From: Ideonella alba
GTDB lineage: Bacteria; Pseudomonadota; Gammaproteobacteria; Burkholderiales; Burkholderiaceae_C
Assembly: GCF_018069875.1 (NCBI RefSeq)
Contig: NZ_JAGQDF010000004.1
Coordinates: 1-64,000 of the forward strand
Direction of reading: 5' to 3'
Length of the DNA: 64,000 nt
Shown here: one piece after another, positions 1 through 7,826 of the stretch
How the letters are laid out: every line of letters starts with the position of its first letter
How positions within the stretch are numbered: the first letter of the stretch is position 1
Made by a program: the position numbers and the translations under genes
The notes under the pieces: generated by a model
What the model was told of the DNA's origin: nothing
Databases searched by the model: none
The model's input: the letters and a program-made list of their open reading frames with translations, nothing else

Positions 1-731
1 GCGACCCGCACCAGCCCCCGCTCGATCAGCGACTGCAGGTGGCTGCGCGAGAACTCCGGCGCCAGCGTGGTGAGGTACGGCGGGGGCGGCGGCGGCGCCG
101 CGGCCAGCGCGGTCTCGGCAGGTGCGCCGCGCGGACGCACCAGGCCGGCGCGGATCTCCTCGAAGGTGATGCGCTCCACCTCGACCGGCCGCACGCCGTG
201 CTGCACGTCCAGCTTGACCGCCGCGGCCCAGGACAGGTCGATGATGCGGCCCTTGGCAAAGGGCCCGCGGTCGTTGATGCGCACGATCACCTCCCGGCCA
301 TTGGCCGGGTTGCGCACCCGGGCATAGCTGGGGATGGGCATGGTCTTGTGCGCCGCGGTCATCGCGTGCATGTTGTAGGTCTCGCCGCTGGCGGTGCGTC
401 GGCCATGGAAGGCGCGGCCGTACCAGCTGGCCAGGCCGGTTTCCACCATCGGCGCGTCGCCGGTCTGCGGCACGTAGGTGGTGCCGGCCACCTCGTAGGG
501 CTTGTTCGGGCCGCCCTGGCGGATCGGCTCGACGCGCGGCTCGGCATCCGGCAGGGCCATCGGGTCGGGCGAGCCCGGCGGCGGCGGCCCATCGCGGCCG
601 GGCGGTCCCTGGGGCACCGGCCGCGGCGGCGCGGCGCCGCCCGAGGGCGACTTGGGCGGCGACGAGCAGCCCGCCAGCACCGCCAGGGCCAGCGGCCAGG
701 CCACCTGGCGCAGGCCGGCGGTGCGGCTCAC
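1..731 (-). CDS. rlpA: Septal ring lytic transglycosylase RlpA (C-terminus beyond window)
   Basis: RlpA is an outer-membrane lipoprotein that cleaves peptidoglycan glycan strands lacking stem peptides, mostly at the division septum. The translation from GTG at 731 gives a lipoprotein signal ending LAGC at about residue 26, a proline/glycine-rich linker, then the double-psi beta-barrel core with GLASWYGRAFHGRRTASGE and, further on, NDRGPFAKGRIIDLS. These segments carry the family's conserved catalytic Asp and His region. The reading frame is still open at base 1, so the usual C-terminal SPOR domain, if present, lies outside. The GTG start overlaps the TGA of the upstream ABC ATPase (GTGA), which implies translational coupling at the end of the transporter operon. 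The family call is secure; the exact start is inferred from the overlap. Confidence 0.92.
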   Translation of the reverse strand, partial: MSRTAGLRQVAWPLALAVLAGCSSPPKSPSGGAAPPRPVPQGPPGRDGPPPPGSPDPMALPDAEPRVEPIRQGGPNKPYEVAGTTYVPQTGDAPMVETGLASWYGRAFHGRRTASGETYNMHAMTAAHKTMPIPSYARVRNPANGREVIVRINDRGPFAKGRIIDLSWAAAVKLDVQHGVRPVEVERITFEEIRAGLVRPRGAPAETALAAAPPPPPPYLTTLAPEFSRSHLQSLIERGLVRV

Positions 732-1726
732 GCGCGGCCCTCCTCGACCGCGTGGCAGGCCACCACGCCGCCCTCGTCCAGCGCGCGCAGCGCCGGCCGC
801 TCGGCGCGGCAGCGGGCATTGGCCAGCGGACAGCGCGGGTGGAAACCGCAGCCGGTGGGCGGTTGCAGCGGGTTGGGCACATCGCCCTGCACCGGCGTGC
901 GCGCGCGACCCGGCGCCGCCAGCGAGGGGATCGCATCGAGCAGCATGCGCGTGTACGGGTGGCGTGGCATGGCAAACAGCCGCCGCGTGGGCGCGCGCTC
1001 GACCAGCCGGCCCAGGTACATCACGCCCACCTCGTCGCTGACGTGGCGCACCACCGCCAGGTTGTGCGAGATGAACAGGTAGGTCAGGCCGCGCTCGCGC
1101 TGCAGGTCCTTCATCAGGTTCAGCACCTGGGCCTGCACGCTCACATCCAGCGCCGAGGTGGGCTCGTCGCAGACCAGGAACTCGGGCGCGGTGGCCAGCG
1201 CCCGCGCGATCGACACCCGCTGGCGCTGCCCGCCCGAGAACTGGTGCGGGAACTTGGCGCCATCGGCCGCCGACAGGCCCACCGACTGCAGCAGCTCGGC
1301 CACCCGGCCCTCGCGCGCTGCGGCATCGGGCGCCAGGCCATGCTCGCGCAGCGGCTCGCCGACGATGTCGCCCACGCGCCAGCGCGGGTTCAGGCTGGCG
1401 TACGGGTCCTGGAAGATCATCTGCACGCGCCGGCGCAGCGCCAGCGCGTCGGCCGAGGCGTACACCGCATGGGCATCGCGGCCGTCGAACAGCACCTGTC
1501 CGCCGCTGGGTTCGTACAGGCCCACCAGCACCCGCGCCACGGTGCTCTTGCCACAGCCCGACTCGCCCACCAGGGCCAGCGTGCGGCCGCGTTCGATCTC
1601 GAAGCTGACGCCGTCCACCGCCTGCAGCCACTGGCGCGGCCGGCGCTCGATCACGCGCGTCAGCCAGGGCGCCGAGACATCAAAGCGCCGCGACAGATCC
1701 TGCACCTGCACCAGCGCGTCGCTCAT
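728..1726 (-). CDS. Peptide ABC transporter ATP-binding protein, DppF/OppF type
   Basis: Second ATPase subunit of a dipeptide/oligopeptide-type (or nickel-type) importer, 332 aa. It shows Walker A GESGCGKST, signature FSGGQRQRVS, Walker B FLVCDEPTSALD and the C-terminal oligopeptide-transporter extension with the cysteine cluster CGFHPRCPLANARC that is typical of DppD/DppF pairs. A longer open frame reaches 1843, but ATG 1726 is chosen because it overlaps the TGA of the preceding ATPase (ATGA) and starts at the normal family N-terminus. It is transcribed after dppB-, dppC- and dppD-like genes and is followed by overlapping rlpA. The imported substrate cannot be told from the sequence. Confidence 0.93.
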   Translation of the reverse strand: MSDALVQVQDLSRRFDVSAPWLTRVIERRPRQWLQAVDGVSFEIERGRTLALVGESGCGKSTVARVLVGLYEPSGGQVLFDGRDAHAVYASADALALRRRVQMIFQDPYASLNPRWRVGDIVGEPLREHGLAPDAAAREGRVAELLQSVGLSAADGAKFPHQFSGGQRQRVSIARALATAPEFLVCDEPTSALDVSVQAQVLNLMKDLQRERGLTYLFISHNLAVVRHVSDEVGVMYLGRLVERAPTRRLFAMPRHPYTRMLLDAIPSLAAPGRARTPVQGDVPNPLQPPTGCGFHPRCPLANARCRAERPALRALDEGGVVACHAVEEGRA

Positions 1727-2694
1727 GTCCGGCCCTCCACCGCCAGCCAGCAGGCGGCCTGCGTGGCGCCGGCCGGCATCAGCCCCGGCCGCTCGGCGCG
1801 GCAGCGGTCCACCGCGCGCGGGCAGCGCGGGTGGAAGGCGCAACCGCTGGGAATGGCGCCCAGCCGCGGCATGCTGCCGTCGATCTGCGCCAGGCGCTCG
1901 CGCTCGCCGTCCAGGGCCGGGATCGACGCCACCAGGCCCTGCGTGTACGGGTGCGCGCCGCGGTGGATCACGTCGGCCACCGGGCCGATCTCGGCCACGC
2001 GGCCGGCGTACATCACGGCCACACGGTCGCAGGTCTCGGCGATCACGCCCATGTCGTGGGTGACCAGCATCACCGCCGCGCCATGCTCGCGGCAGACGCG
2101 CTTGAGCAGGCCGATGATCTGCGCCTGGATCGACACATCCAGCGCGGTGGTGGGCTCGTCGGCCACGATCAGCCGCGGCTCGGCCGCCAGCGCCAGCGCG
2201 ATCACCACCCGCTGGCGCATGCCGCCACTGAACTGGTGCGGGTAATGGTCAATGCGCTGCTCGGGCGCCGGGATGCCGGTGTCGCGCAGCAGCTGGATGG
2301 CGCGCTCGCGCGCCGCCGCGGCGTCGAGTGGCAGGTGGGTGCGGATGGTCTCGGTCAGCTGCCGGCCCACGGTGTAGAGCGGGTTCAGCGAGGTCAGCGG
2401 GTCCTGGAAGATCGCGCCGATGTGGCGGCCGCGCAGGCGGCGCTGGGCCTCGCCGCGCAGGGTGTCGATGCGCTCGCCGCCCAGCCGGATCTCGCCGCTG
2501 GCGATGCGCCCCGGCGGCTCCAGCAGGCCGATGATGGCCGCGCCGGTGAGCGACTTGCCAGCGCCCGATTCGCCCACCACGCCCAGCACCTCGCCGGGGT
2601 CGATGTGGAAGCTCACACCATCGAGCGCGCGCAGCACGCCGCCGCGCCGCTGCGGGAACTCCACCACCAGATCATGAACCTCGAGCAGCGCCAT
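1723..2694 (-). CDS. Peptide ABC transporter ATP-binding protein, DppD/OppD type
   Basis: First ATPase of the same importer, 323 aa, starting MALLEVHDLVVEF. It contains Walker A GESGAGKSL, signature FSGGMRQRV, Walker B LIVADEPTTALD and a C-terminal cysteine motif CAFHPRCPRAVDRC. The start at 2694 shares one base with the stop of the permease gene upstream (TGATG), and its own stop overlaps the next ATPase start, so all transporter genes are probably translationally coupled. The open frame extends upstream to 3213 but that part is the wrong frame of the permease. Two different ATPases, each pairing with its own permease, is the standard arrangement for this transporter class. Confidence 0.93.
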   Translation of the reverse strand: MALLEVHDLVVEFPQRRGGVLRALDGVSFHIDPGEVLGVVGESGAGKSLTGAAIIGLLEPPGRIASGEIRLGGERIDTLRGEAQRRLRGRHIGAIFQDPLTSLNPLYTVGRQLTETIRTHLPLDAAAARERAIQLLRDTGIPAPEQRIDHYPHQFSGGMRQRVVIALALAAEPRLIVADEPTTALDVSIQAQIIGLLKRVCREHGAAVMLVTHDMGVIAETCDRVAVMYAGRVAEIGPVADVIHRGAHPYTQGLVASIPALDGERERLAQIDGSMPRLGAIPSGCAFHPRCPRAVDRCRAERPGLMPAGATQAACWLAVEGRT

Positions 2695-3593
2695 CAGTGC
2701 AGCCTCGGGTTCAGCGCGTCGCGCAGCCAGTCGCCCAGCAGGTTGATGCTCAGCGAGATCGCCACCAGCATCAGGCCCGGGAACAGCGTGATCCACCACT
2801 CGCCCGACAGCAGGTAGTTGTTGCCGATGCGCACCAGCGTGCCCAGCGAGGGCGAGGTGGGCGGCACGCCCACGCCCAGGAAGGACAGCGTGGCCTCGAT
2901 GATGATGGCCTGCGCCACCTGCAGCGTGGCCAGCACGAAGACCGGCTGCATCACGTTGGGCAGCACATGCCGCCACATGATGCGGTGGCCCGGCACGCCG
3001 GTGACGCGCGCGGCCAGCACGTATTCCTTGTGGCGCTCGACCATGGCCTGGCCGCGCACCGTGCGTGCATACGGCACCCAGCCGGCCAGCGTGATCGACA
3101 CGATCAGCACGCCAAAGGTCACCAGCAGCGAGGCCTGCGGGAACAGCGCATGCGCCACACCCGCCAGCATCAGCGCCAGCAGGAAGGCCGGGAAGCTCAG
3201 CATCACGTCGCACAGGCGCATCAGCAGCGCATCCACCCAGCCGCCGCGGTAGCCCGCCAGCAGGCCCAGCGCGATGCCGATCAGCGCCGACGCCAGCACC
3301 GACACGCCCGCCACCACCAGCGAGATGCGCGCGCCGTACATCAGCGCCGAGAGGATGTCGCGCCCTTGTTCATCGGTGCCCAGCAGGAAGCCGGGCTGCC
3401 CGCCCTCGGACCAGGATGGCGGCAGCCGCGCATTGGCCAGCTCCAGCGCGTTCAGGTCGAACGGGTTGGTCGGCGCCAGCCACTCGGCAAACACCGCCAT
3501 CACCAGGCAGGCCAGCGCCACCAGCGCCGACACCAGCGCCACCGGCGAGCGGCGCAGGCTCAGCATCAGGTCAGACTGCCACCAGGCCAACAT
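2694..3593 (-). CDS. Peptide ABC transporter permease, DppC type
   Basis: Inner-membrane permease of 299 aa. After a short N-terminal helix it carries the DppC-type periplasmic segment with the family motif LGTDEQGRDILS, then five hydrophobic segments. The cytoplasmic coupling loop is visible as EYVLAARVTGVPGHRIMWRH, equivalent to the EAA loop that contacts the ATPases. It lies directly between dppB-like (no bases between its start codon and the preceding stop) and the DppD-like ATPase (one-base overlap). Length and motifs are normal for the family. Confidence 0.93.
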   Translation of the reverse strand: MLAWWQSDLMLSLRRSPVALVSALVALACLVMAVFAEWLAPTNPFDLNALELANARLPPSWSEGGQPGFLLGTDEQGRDILSALMYGARISLVVAGVSVLASALIGIALGLLAGYRGGWVDALLMRLCDVMLSFPAFLLALMLAGVAHALFPQASLLVTFGVLIVSITLAGWVPYARTVRGQAMVERHKEYVLAARVTGVPGHRIMWRHVLPNVMQPVFVLATLQVAQAIIIEATLSFLGVGVPPTSPSLGTLVRIGNNYLLSGEWWITLFPGLMLVAISLSINLLGDWLRDALNPRLH

Positions 3594-4568
3594 TCAGTGC
3601 TCCCGGCCCACGCGCAGGCGCGGATCGACCACCACGTACAGCAAGTCGACCACCAGGTTGATGACCACGAAGATCAGCGCCACCAGGCACAGGTAGGCGG
3701 CCATCACCGGGATGTCGGCAAAGTTCACCGCGTCCAGGAACATCAGGCCCATGCCGGGCCACTGGAACACGGTTTCGGTGATCACCGCAAAGGCGATCAG
3801 GCTGCCCAGCTGCAGGCCCACCACGGTGATCACCGGCACCAGCGTGTTCTTCAGCGCGTGGCCGAAGTGGATGGCGCGGTCGGTCAGGCCGCGGGCGCGG
3901 GCGAAGCGGATGTAGTCGGCGCGCAGCACTTCCAGCATCTCGGCGCGCACCAGGCGCATCACCAGGGTCAGCGGGTAGGTGGCCAGGGTGATGGCGGGCA
4001 GCAGGATGTGGCGCCAGCCATCGGCCGTGGCCAGGCCGGTGGACCAGCGGCCGATCATCACCACGTCGCCGCGGCCGAAGCTGGGCAGCCAGCCCAGCAG
4101 CACCGCGAACACCAGGATCAGCACGATGCCGATCAGGAAGTTGGGCAGCGACACACCCACCAGCGACACCGCCATCAGCCCCTGCGACAGCCAGCCGTCG
4201 CGCCGCAGCGCGGTGTACACGCCCAGCGGAATGCCCACCACCAGCGCGATCAGCGCGGCCAGCACGGCCAGCTCCATCGTGGCCGGAAAGGCCTGGGCGA
4301 TGACGTCCTTGACCTGGCGCCCCAGGCGCAGGCTCATGCCGAACTCGCCCTGCACCGCATTGGCCACGAAGCGCTGGAACTGCACCGGCATCGGCTGGTC
4401 CAGGCCCAGCTCGGCGCGCACCTGGGCCACCTTCTCGGGGCTGGCGTCCTGGCCCACCAGAAAGGCCACCGGGTCGCCCACGTACTGGAACAGCGCAAAG
4501 GCCAAGGCGGCCACGGTGAGCAGCACCGCGACCGACTGCCCCAGGCGGCGCAGCAGGAAGGCCAGCAT
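3594..4568 (-). CDS. Peptide ABC transporter permease, DppB type
   Basis: Inner-membrane permease of 324 aa with an N-terminal helix (MLAFLLRRLGQSVAVLL), a periplasmic domain including DPVAFLVGQDASPE, and five further transmembrane segments. The coupling loop reads YIRFARARGLTDRAIHFGHA. A longer open frame reaches 4913 but overlaps the upstream GGDEF-like gene; ATG 4568 gives the canonical DppB beginning. It starts 22 bases after the stop of the upstream gene. No periplasmic binding-protein gene is found in the operon, which is unusual because importers of this class normally carry one beside dppB. Confidence 0.92.
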   Translation of the reverse strand: MLAFLLRRLGQSVAVLLTVAALAFALFQYVGDPVAFLVGQDASPEKVAQVRAELGLDQPMPVQFQRFVANAVQGEFGMSLRLGRQVKDVIAQAFPATMELAVLAALIALVVGIPLGVYTALRRDGWLSQGLMAVSLVGVSLPNFLIGIVLILVFAVLLGWLPSFGRGDVVMIGRWSTGLATADGWRHILLPAITLATYPLTLVMRLVRAEMLEVLRADYIRFARARGLTDRAIHFGHALKNTLVPVITVVGLQLGSLIAFAVITETVFQWPGMGLMFLDAVNFADIPVMAAYLCLVALIFVVINLVVDLLYVVVDPRLRVGREH

Positions 4569-4590
4569 CAGCAGGCGATGGCAGTGGCGA

Positions 4591-5745
4591 TCAACATGCG
4601 ACCGATTGAACCACAGCCCCGGCCGGGCTGCCGCGCAGGGCCTCGAGTGCCCGCTCGGTGACGGTCTGGGCCTGGCTGTCGCCCGGCGCCACCAGGGCAC
4701 TGCCCACCCGCAGGTGCAGGCGCAGCGCCGGCAGCAGCGGCAGCAGGCGCATGGCTTCCACCGATTCCTGCAGCCGCCGCACCACCACGTCCAGATCGGT
4801 CGTGCTGAGCTGGCCGTCCAGCACCGCCACCAGCGCCCCATCGGCGCCACGCGCCAGCACATCGGTCTGGCGCAACTCATGGGAGACCACCGCGGCGGCG
4901 CGGCGCAGCACATCGTCGGCCACCGCGGGGCCGCTTTGCGCGCGCAGCGCCGGCAGCGGCTCGATCACCAGCGTCAGCACCGCAAAGCGCCGGTGCTCAC
5001 GCGACCAGCGGCTCCAGGCCTGGGCCAGCGCGCGCGCCAGGCCCTGGTCGTTGACCAGGCCGGTCAGGCCGTCGATCTGCGCCTGGCTGCGCAGCCGGCC
5101 CAGCGTGCCCCGCAGCAGCAGCGAGGCCAGCAGCGCGTTCAGCAGCGTCAGCACCGCCGTGCTCAGCAGGCCCAGCGCCAGCGTGGACGCGTCGCCCAGG
5201 TGGGCCTCCATCGGCCAGTCCAGCCACAGGCCGCCCACCGCCCGCGCCAGCATCAGGGCCGCCAGACCGCTGGCCAGGGCCCAGATGGCCCGGCCGGCCG
5301 CCGGGCCCAGGCTGGTCGACACCGGCCGCAGGCAGGCCAGCGACAAGCGCCCCACCATCCAGGCCATCACCAGCAGCAGCACCGCGCCGCGCCAGGGGGC
5401 GGACTCGGCGTCCAGCCCCAGCACCGCGATGGCGCCCAGCGCCATGGCCACCAGCGGCAGCGGCGAGGCCATCGGTGGCAGGCGCAGCGCCTGCTGGGTG
5501 CCGCGCCACAGCAGCAGCATCGCCCCCAGCACCAGCATGTCGGCCAGCGCGTGGGTCAGCCAGTAGGGCAGTGGCCCGCGCCCGGCGATCAGCAGCAACG
5601 CCAGCGCCAGCACGGCGTCGAAACGGGCCAGCTCACGCAGCGCCAGGCGCCGGCCCGTGGCATTGCCCGCGGCCACCTGCCACACCGCCGCGAACAGCAG
5701 CAGCTGCAGCGCCGTGACCAGCCACACGACCTGGGCGCCGCTCAT
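4591..5745 (-). CDS. Membrane protein with degenerate GGDEF domain
   Basis: A 384-aa protein with about seven to eight hydrophobic segments in residues 1-235, then a GGDEF-like domain. The domain opening QIDGLTGLVNDQGLARAL matches the start of diguanylate cyclase domains, but the place of the catalytic GGDEF loop reads ARGADGALVAVL. The two glycines and the acidic metal-binding residues are therefore not conserved. By family knowledge this should abolish c-di-GMP synthesis; the domain may bind nucleotide or act as a signalling scaffold. Its start overlaps the stop of the upstream small gene (ATGA) and its stop lies 22 bases before the transporter permease, so it is probably co-transcribed with the importer. 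Role unknown. Confidence 0.75.
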   Translation of the reverse strand: MSGAQVVWLVTALQLLLFAAVWQVAAGNATGRRLALRELARFDAVLALALLLIAGRGPLPYWLTHALADMLVLGAMLLLWRGTQQALRLPPMASPLPLVAMALGAIAVLGLDAESAPWRGAVLLLVMAWMVGRLSLACLRPVSTSLGPAAGRAIWALASGLAALMLARAVGGLWLDWPMEAHLGDASTLALGLLSTAVLTLLNALLASLLLRGTLGRLRSQAQIDGLTGLVNDQGLARALAQAWSRWSREHRRFAVLTLVIEPLPALRAQSGPAVADDVLRRAAAVVSHELRQTDVLARGADGALVAVLDGQLSTTDLDVVVRRLQESVEAMRLLPLLPALRLHLRVGSALVAPGDSQAQTVTERALEALRGSPAGAVVQSVAC

Positions 5746-6179
5746 TCGCGCCCCGCCTCCGGCAGCGCGCCGTGACCGGCCCGCAGGCCTTCGGCCAGCG
5801 CCGCCAGCTCATCGGCCGCGCCGGCCCCGCGGCGCAGCGTGACCAGCAGCTGCGCCGTCTCGCGCGCCTGGGTGCGCAGCAGCTGCGCAATGCGCCGCGT
5901 GGCCCCGGCCAGGTCGGCCAGCTGGCCGGGCACCGGGCTGTCCTCGTCGCCGATCAGCAGGCCTTCAATGTGGTGGGCATCCTGGGCGTGGCGTTCCTGC
6001 AGGCGATCGAAGGCCTGCGCGACGTCTTTCAACAGCGCATCCAGCAGTGCCTCTCGTTCGGACAAGCCCGGCCCCGGGTCCCAGCCCGCCCGGCGCAAGG
6101 CACGCGTATAGCGGCCCGGCCCTGCGGGGTGTCCCTCTGCGTCGCCGGCACCTGGGCCGGACAACGACTCCCAGGACAT
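5742..6179 (-). CDS. Hypothetical protein, first gene of transporter operon
   Basis: A 145-aa soluble, helix-rich protein beginning MSWESLSGPGAGDAEG. I do not recognise a family. ATG 6179 is preferred over the longer open frame (to 6362) because a strong purine-rich ribosome binding site (GGAGGGG) sits just upstream on the minus strand. The C-terminal two thirds is rich in Leu, Ala, Arg and Gln and looks like a helical bundle or coiled coil. The stop overlaps the start of the degenerate GGDEF gene, so the two products are made together and may interact; that is inference. Confidence 0.6.
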   Translation of the reverse strand: MSWESLSGPGAGDAEGHPAGPGRYTRALRRAGWDPGPGLSEREALLDALLKDVAQAFDRLQERHAQDAHHIEGLLIGDEDSPVPGQLADLAGATRRIAQLLRTQARETAQLLVTLRRGAGAADELAALAEGLRAGHGALPEAGRE

Positions 6180-6420
6180 GCCAACCCCTCCATGGATGAA
6201 ACATGATGTTACCGGGACCGACGGGGAAGCTGCACTGGGGTGATGCGGCGGGGGCACGCGGAGTGCGCAGGAGTTCACAGTCCGGCCGCCCGCTCCGCGC
6301 CGGCCACCCCAGGGTTCCCCCGGCCACAGCCCACCGCGACGACCGCCCCCGCCAGACGCCAACGCGGGCTACGATCAAGCGTGTCGCCTCTGCCAGTGCC
6401 ACACCGGGCCTGCCCACGCC

Positions 6421-7629
6421 ATGACCGCCCCGACCCGATGGACCTGGATGCGCCGGGCGGCCGCCCTGCTGCTGGGCAGCGCCCTGCTGGGCTGCGGCCA
6501 CCGGCCCCCCACGCCGCCCACGGCAGAAGTGGACCTGCGGCACATCGACGACACAGTGCGCCAGGCCATGGCCGCCACCGGCGCCCGCGGCCTGGCGCTG
6601 GCGGTGGTGGACCGCGGCCAGGTGGTGTTCACCCAGGCCTATGGCGTGCGCAACGCCCACGGCGCGCCGCTGCAGACCGACACGGTGATGTACGGCGCGT
6701 CGCTGACCAAGGCCGTCTTCGGCCACCTGGTGATGCAGCTGGTCGACGAAGGCCGGCTGGACCTGGACGTGCCGCTGGCGCGCTACCTGCCCCAGCCCTT
6801 GCCCAGCTATGCCTCGCCCGACGTGGTGCGGCGCTACTCCGCGTTCGCCGGGCTGGCCCAGGACGAGCGCTGGCGCCGGCTCACCGCCCGCATGCTGCTC
6901 ACCCACAGCGGCGGCTTTGCCAACTTCTATTTTCTGGAGCCCGACCAGCAACTGCGCATCCACTTCGACCCCGGCAGCCGCTACGCCTACTCGGGCGACG
7001 GGCTGATCCTGCTGCAGTTCGTGCTGGAGCGCGGCCTGGGGCTGGACGTGGGCGCCGAGATGCAGCGCCGCCTGTTCGCACCCCACGGCCTGACCCGCAC
7101 CAGCATGACCTGGCGCCCCGACTTCCGACCCAACCTGGCCGACGGGTTCACGCAGGACGGCCAGTCCCAAGCCCACGACGAACGCAGCCGCGTGCGCGCC
7201 TCAGGCTCGATGGACACCAGCATCGCCGACATGGGGCGTCTGGTCGCCAGCTACATCCGCGGCGACGGCCTGAGCCCGGCAGCGCGTGCCGAACTGGTCC
7301 GGCCATAACTGCCCATCACCACCCGCAGCCAGTTTCCGTCACTGCAACCCACACTGGATCCACCCCCATTCCGCCACCTGGCCGCCGGCCTGGGCGTCAT
7401 CACCTTCAACGGCCCGCAGGGGCCCGGCTTCTTCAAGGGCGGGCACAACGACAGCACCGCCAACATCTGGGTGTGTCTGGAGACGGGCCGGCGCTGTGTG
7501 GTCATCCTGGCCAACGACGTGCGGGCCGAACCGGCGTTTCCGGCGCTCGTCCAGGCCGTCCTGGGCGACACCGGGTTGCCGTGGGCGTGGGAGTATGGGG
7601 AGATGGTGTTCTGGGCGGCGGGGCGGTGA
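6421..7629 (+). pseudogene. Serine hydrolase (class C beta-lactamase family) with in-frame stop
   Basis: The frame opens with a lipoprotein signal (LLGSALLGC, Cys about residue 25) and continues as a penicillin-binding-protein/beta-lactamase class C fold with the catalytic SxxK as SLTK at residues 94-97 and the YxN-like motif YSG at 190-192. A TAA at 7306-7308 (codon 296) interrupts it. The same frame then stays open to TGA 7629, and that part still reads as the family's C-terminus, including the third active-site motif KGGHN at 339-343 and RRCVVILAND. A single C-to-T change of CAA to TAA would explain this. The truncated product lacks the third motif and should be inactive. A sequencing error is the main alternative. 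Confidence 0.8.
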
Positions 7630-7707
7630 GGGCCGGGGGGGGGGTGATCAATTGCTTTTGGTTGGCGGCTTCAGACTGGTTGCTGGCCCTCGCCGTGGCT
7701 CCATCGA

Positions 7708-7736
7708 TTGACCGCTTTGTCCTAGAGCGGTAATTC
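7708..7736 (+). promoter_or_regulatory. Candidate sigma-70 promoter for the SEC-C gene
   Basis: TTGACC at 7708-7713 and TAATTC at 7731-7736 are separated by 17 bases, close to the consensus spacing. It lies in a comparatively AT-rich 197-base gap and would give a leader of about 84 bases before the ATG at 7827. It is a sequence match only; the rest of the gap shows no gene. Confidence 0.5.
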
Positions 7737-7826
7737 AAACCGCAAGTTTGTGCAGCCGTGGAGCAGACAATAGAAGCTCACCGTGATGGGCCTTGAGAAC
7801 TTCAGCGGACCAAACCAGAGGAAGTC

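Noticed and set aside
2697-4661. Long plus-strand open frame rich in His, Gln and Arg opposite the permease genes
   Set aside because: It is antisense to well-conserved transporter genes; such open frames are common in very GC-rich DNA and its composition is not that of a real protein.
3979-5775. 598-aa plus-strand open frame across dppB and the GGDEF-like gene
   Set aside because: It spans two real minus-strand genes, has no domain pattern and has shadow-like composition.
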